A stretch of 64,000 nucleotides of DNA from JAWKUK01 sp964402175 (GTDB lineage Bacteria > Planctomycetota > UBA1135 > GCA-002686595). Of this stretch, positions 60,804 to 64,000 are shown piece after piece. A model generated the notes under the pieces. That model was given only the letters and a program-made list of their open reading frames with translations. It was not told where the DNA came from and searched no databases. Each line of letters starts with the position of its first letter. Position 1 is the stretch's first letter. The stretch spans positions 11,155 to 75,154 of the forward strand of contig CAYOBN010000017.1 of NCBI GenBank assembly GCA_964402175.1. Direction: 5' to 3'. A program made the translations under genes and the position numbers.

Positions 60804-61799
60804 TCAGCGGAGCTTCTGGGCTTGCGCCTGCGCGTGCAGTCCCGCGCTGAGCGAAGCGCCGAGGCCCTGCGGCGGGATCCGTCCGAGCTCCTGCGCGACG
60901 TCCCGCGCCAACTGGCGCAGCGCGTGCGCCAGCGGCGTCTCGGGCTCGCCCACCGTCACCGGCGTGCGCAGTTGCGTGCAGCGGAACGCAGCGCGGTCCT
61001 CGGGCAGTGCCGCGATGCACGCGAGGTCGCGCCCGAGGAACTTGCGCGTGACCTCGGAGAGCTTGCGCGCGACGCGCTCGGCCTCACCGCGCTCGGTGCA
61101 GCGGTTCACGACGAGCAGCGGCATCGCGCGCGGTTCGCGGCGCACGAACACCTTCAGGAACGCGTACGCATCCGTGATCGCAGTCACGTCGGGGGTCGTC
61201 ACGAGCAGCACCAGGTCGCTCGCCGCGGCGAACGCGACGGTCTGGTGCGAGAGCCCCGCCGCAGAATCGACGCAGAGGTAGCGGTAACGGGTCTCGAGCT
61301 CGGCGAGGCCGCGCGCGACGACCAGCAGCTCGACCGAGCTCAGGCCGGCGAGGCGCGCGAAGCCCGAGCCGCCGGGCAACAGCGCGAGCCCTCCGCCGCA
61401 ATCGACCGCGATCTCGGGCAGCTCGAGCCGTCCTTCGACGACGTCGATCACGCTGCGCTCGGGGTGCACGTCGTGCAGGAGGTGTGCGTTGGCGCAGCCG
61501 AGGTCCGCGTCGAAGACGAGCGTGCGGCCGAGCCCTGCGAACTCCCGCGCGAGGGACGCACACACGAGGCTCTTGCCCGTGCCGCCCTTGCCGCTCGCCA
61601 CACAGATCGAAGCCGCGACGCGGGTCGGGCCGAGCTGCGCCGCACGCGGAGGCTGGGCGGGGACCCGCGCCGCAGCGACACGGACGCCCGCGGGCGCCTC
61701 ATCCCGCGTCAGGCGCCCGAGGCGCAGCAGTTGGCGCGCCCGGTCCCAGTTCAACGGCTCGGATCCACGGTCACAGAGAGCGAGAGAGCGACGCGGCAC
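60804..61799 (-). CDS. MinD/ParA-type ATPase (FlhG-like)
   Basis: This 331-aa protein has a deviant Walker A motif ASGKGGTGKSLVCASLA, the DADLGCANAHLLHD segment (Walker A-prime region of FlhG/MinD), the C-terminal switch DSAAGLSHQTV, and PDVTAITDAYAF. The N-terminal NWDRARQLLRLGR resembles the DQAxxLR motif that in FlhG activates FlhF. GTG start at 61799. It could position a membrane-associated structure, but no flagellar genes are seen here. Confidence 0.87.
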   Translation of the reverse strand: MPRRSLALCDRGSEPLNWDRARQLLRLGRLTRDEAPAGVRVAAARVPAQPPRAAQLGPTRVAASICVASGKGGTGKSLVCASLAREFAGLGRTLVFDADLGCANAHLLHDVHPERSVIDVVEGRLELPEIAVDCGGGLALLPGGSGFARLAGLSSVELLVVARGLAELETRYRYLCVDSAAGLSHQTVAFAAASDLVLLVTTPDVTAITDAYAFLKVFVRREPRAMPLLVVNRCTERGEAERVARKLSEVTRKFLGRDLACIAALPEDRAAFRCTQLRTPVTVGEPETPLAHALRQLARDVAQELGRIPPQGLGASLSAGLHAQAQAQKLR

Positions 61800-61906
61800 G
61801 GTGCCGCGTTCTGAGACCAGCCTGCGAGAATGGGTGGTCGCGATTCAAGCCCCGGGCGCGAAATCCAGTCCCGAGCGGGGGAATCCGGCGAGCGCTCCCG
61901 TGGCGC

Positions 61907-62359
61907 TCAGCGCGTCTCGACCCAGTGGCTGACGTCCAGGCCCGTATCCGTCAGCTCGACGGACAAACCTCGGTCGAGCGCACCGCTCAAGGTGAACTGG
62001 ATCACACCGTCGGTGACCATGGATGCGGCGATGCCCCGATCGACGAGGGCGTCCACGACGGTGCGGGTCAGGTCGTGAAGGGTCTGGTCTGCGGGGATGG
62101 TGTAGGAGAAAGACGCCCGCTCGGTGCCGATCCCGAGGATCGACGGCGTGACACCATCGGGCTCGAGTCCCGACGGCTCGCCCAGCAGGACGACCCAGCC
62201 CGCGAGGCTCGGGGTGGCCTCTACCGACGAGTGGACCCCGTGCTCGATCGCGGTCGCTCCGACCGACGCCCGCCCAAGGCCGAACGCGCCGAGGCACAAG
62301 GTGAGGACGATGAACGGTCGCTGGAAGGAAGTCGGTTCCATGAGGGCAGGGACGGACAT
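61907..62359 (-). CDS. Hypothetical protein with N-terminal membrane helix
   Basis: This 150-aa protein from ATG 62359 (alternative 62341) has an N-terminal hydrophobic stretch (FIVLTLCLGAFGLGRASVG) followed by a soluble domain with strands: AGWVVLLGEPSGLEPDG, FSYTIPADQTLHDLTRTVVDALVDRGIAASMV and LSGALDRGLSVEL. Probably exported or anchored. Not recognised. Part of the minus-strand run between ruvC and the MinD-like gene. Confidence 0.65.
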   Translation of the reverse strand: MSVPALMEPTSFQRPFIVLTLCLGAFGLGRASVGATAIEHGVHSSVEATPSLAGWVVLLGEPSGLEPDGVTPSILGIGTERASFSYTIPADQTLHDLTRTVVDALVDRGIAASMVTDGVIQFTLSGALDRGLSVELTDTGLDVSHWVETR

Positions 62360-62459
62360 GTGCGCCGATGGCGGGCCGGGGCGCGCACGCGGCGCGTGGT
62401 GCGCGGCCGCGCCGTGGGTGCAGACGGCCGACCAGCGGTAGCGCTCGCGCGGGCGCGGG

Positions 62460-63269
62460 TCACGCCCGCAAGGGCGCATCGAGCCGCAGGAAGCGCTCGA
62501 GCGCGGCGTCGAGGAAGGCCTCGAGCGCAGGGCTGTCCGCAAGCGCGAGCGCGCCGCCCTCGACCTGGCCCACGAGGCCATCGACGCTGGCCGCGACGCG
62601 GCAGAGGAGCGTCTCGCCCAGGCGCCATTCGAGCCCCTCCGCCGTACAGGTCGGAGCGCAGCCCTGCGTGAGCCGCGCGAGGCGCGCGACGAGCTCGGTG
62701 GCGCGCGACGCGCGCTCGCCGGGCAACGTCGCGAGGAAACCGGGTACGTCGACCGCGGGGATCGGGTCGGCGCCGAGCGCGACATACGCGATGCTGACGC
62801 CGTGGGCGCTGTGCAGCTCGCGCGCTTCGAAGAGCCGTACGCGGTTCCGGCCGATCACCGCGGCGCGGCGCACGATGGCGTCGGGGAACGCCCCCGCGAC
62901 GAGCGCGACGCAAGCGCCGCTCGGCGCGAGCGCGCGGCCGAGGTGCCGCGCGAGCAGCGCCCGGCGGCTGTCCGCGAGCGCGGCGAGGTCGAGCGCGCGC
63001 TCCAGCGCGCCGGGCACCTCCTCGACGGCCAGGTGCAGTCCGAGCACGAGGCGTCCGTCGCCGTCGACGCCGACGAGGTGCGCGCGGGCCGCGGGGTGCT
63101 GCGGGTCACCGCCGAGGGCGAGTTCGCGGTCCAGGACTTGGAAGCCGCCGAACGCGCGGTCGAGCGCCGCTTCGAGGGCCGGGGGGACCGCTGCCGCCGA
63201 CGGAGGCGCGGCGCCGGTGCCCCAAATGGGGCGATCGGTCGCGGGCTCGGAGCCGCCCTCGGTCGCCAT
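62460..63269 (-). CDS. Hypothetical protein, 269 aa
   Basis: From ATG 63269. The protein is Ala/Leu-rich and predicted alpha/beta: FGGFQVLDRELALGGDPQH, LVGVDGDGRLVLGLHLAVEEVPGALERALDLAALAD, GRALAPSGACVALVAGAFPDAIV, NRVRLFEARELHSAHGVSIAYVALG and a helical C-terminus. The N-terminal ~150 residues resemble an endonuclease-like or RecB-type fold in the pattern 'D-x-D-G-R-L-V-hG-x-H-h', but this is weak. It sits between ruvC and a small exported protein. Not assigned. Confidence 0.65.
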   Translation of the reverse strand: MATEGGSEPATDRPIWGTGAAPPSAAAVPPALEAALDRAFGGFQVLDRELALGGDPQHPAARAHLVGVDGDGRLVLGLHLAVEEVPGALERALDLAALADSRRALLARHLGRALAPSGACVALVAGAFPDAIVRRAAVIGRNRVRLFEARELHSAHGVSIAYVALGADPIPAVDVPGFLATLPGERASRATELVARLARLTQGCAPTCTAEGLEWRLGETLLCRVAASVDGLVGQVEGGALALADSPALEAFLDAALERFLRLDAPLRA

Positions 63270-63306
63270 GTGAGACAAGCATAACGAGGGAAGCGCCCCG
63301 GACCAG

Positions 63307-63837
63307 TCATGGTTTTCCTGCGGTGCGAAATCGGAAGACCGCCGCCAGGGCCAGGGCGAGGGCGTCGGTCGCGTCGGCGGGCCGGGGGGGCTCCGCCAGA
63401 CCGAGCTGGGCGGCGACACACAGGGCCACCCGCCCCTTGTCCGCCCCGCCGTCGCCGGTCAGCGCCTTCTTGGCGCTCGACGCCTGGAGCTGCTCGACCT
63501 CGGCCCCCGCACACGCCGCGCACGCGAGCGCGACCCCGCGCCCCTCGCCGATGCGCAACGCGGACTGGTTGTTGATCGCCGTGTACGCGTGCTCGACGAC
63601 GACGAGCCGAGGCTTGAGGCGCCGCAGGAGCTCGTCGAGGGCGCTGCGGATGTGCCCGAGGCGCGTCGGTACGCTCGCACCCGGCGTCGCGCGCAGCGCC
63701 CCCGCCGCGAGGAGCCGCGGCCCATCGGGCCGCACGACGATGGCCCCGTAGCCGACCACGCGGGTCCCGGGGTCGATCCCGAGCACCACAGGAAAGGGCG
63801 CATCGGCCGGCAGCTCAGGGAGGTGGGAGAGGTCCAT
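63307..63837 (-). CDS. ruvC: Holliday junction resolvase RuvC
   Basis: This 176-aa protein starts at ATG 63837. It has GIDPGTRVVGYGAI (first catalytic Asp), VVVEHAYTAINNQSALRIGEGRG (second acid), SSAKKALTGDGGADKGRV and a final Asp in DATDALALALA. It cleaves four-way DNA junctions with RuvAB; ruvA and ruvB are not in the window. First gene of the minus-strand run that continues to VanZ. Confidence 0.94.
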   Translation of the reverse strand: MDLSHLPELPADAPFPVVLGIDPGTRVVGYGAIVVRPDGPRLLAAGALRATPGASVPTRLGHIRSALDELLRRLKPRLVVVEHAYTAINNQSALRIGEGRGVALACAACAGAEVEQLQASSAKKALTGDGGADKGRVALCVAAQLGLAEPPRPADATDALALALAAVFRFRTAGKP

Positions 63838-63937
63838 CGCGGCCCGCACGGTACACGCCGGCAACGCGGGTCAACAACCGAAGGTGGCGGGAAGCGCGTC
63901 AGAAGGTCGGGTGGCTGCGACCCCGTCGCGGGGGTGT
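63838..63937. other. Intergenic sequence upstream of ruvC
   Basis: A short region of ~100 nt with no open frame. It should contain the ruvC promoter on the minus strand; no clear motif seen. Confidence 0.4.
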
Positions 63938-63970
63938 GGCGTCGAACGGTACCAGGTACGACTTGGCGGC
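63938..63970 (+). repeat. Further copy of the dispersed palindromic element
   Basis: The core GTCGAACGGTACCAGGTACG and the adjoining ACTTGGC match the arms of the inverted repeat at 16554-16655 with one or a few differences. Only one arm is seen before the window ends at 64000; it is followed by an alternating GCGCGC tract. Confidence 0.8.
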
Positions 63971-64000
63971 GAGGTCGCGCGCGCGCAGCGCGCGCCCTCG

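Overview
The window is a very GC-rich chromosomal segment with strong G/C preference at third codon positions. It has about fifty genes, one tRNA, and no rRNA, phage, insertion sequence or CRISPR array that I can see. It encodes an Omp85 barrel protein and TamB, so the cell is diderm. Three things point to a planctomycete, probably one of the GC-rich marine/biofilm lineages: a YfbK-type protein fused to an anti-sigma region, secreted proteins ending in an 'AGxTWxFQ...HR...LAVTFE' module that I associate with that phylum, and a run of lipoproteins of unknown function. The phylum call is an inference, not proof. Two runs of exactly 100 N (41568-41667, 55769-55868) are scaffold gaps, and each falls inside a gene.

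Layout. 1-7490: a truncated surface protein, then a minus-strand operon of a saccharopine-dehydrogenase-like enzyme, TamB, an Omp85 protein and a lipoprotein (outer-membrane assembly). 7668-16202: a glycosyltransferase island. Three polytopic GT-C-like proteins and one GT2 enzyme are bracketed by two paralogous secreted proteins in opposite orientation. 16203-21358: an intergenic region with a large inverted repeat, then a tightly overlapping operon of exported 5'-nucleotidase, HEAT/VWA protein and tandem EEP phosphohydrolase. 21561-27045: a lipoprotein, an ECF sigma factor translationally coupled to an anti-sigma/YfbK hybrid that has lost its VWA domain, and a B12-binding radical SAM protein. 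27062-31091: GNAT, carboxypeptidase-regulatory-like protein and histidine ammonia-lyase.

31195-37035: a divergent isocitrate/isopropylmalate dehydrogenase coupled to a flippase and a GT4 enzyme, then a GGDEF-EAL protein. 37045-41257: a small unknown gene, then a secreted protein, a matrixin with TIG domains and a DEDDy exonuclease. 41288-44893: a PDZ protein with His/Glu-rich 18-nt tandem repeats, a cupredoxin and a PPi-type phosphofructokinase. 45102-53413: tRNA-Leu with an apparent AAG anticodon, a large membrane-anchored unknown, an aminotransferase, a CorC-type transporter, an HD phosphohydrolase, a DUF2853 protein and a fucosidase. 53413-58241: a degenerate metallopeptidase upstream of the fucosidase, the pntA-pntA2-pntB transhydrogenase operon and a Dabb lipoprotein. 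58246-63837: a long minus-strand run ruvC, two unknowns, FlhG/MinD-like ATPase, HhH protein, nadC, anti-sigma-type kinase and VanZ protein. A further copy of the dispersed repeat lies at the right edge.

Most operons show 1- or 4-nt stop/start overlaps, so translational coupling is the dominant organisation. The picture is a heterotroph with heavy investment in envelope biogenesis, surface polysaccharide and secreted hydrolases.
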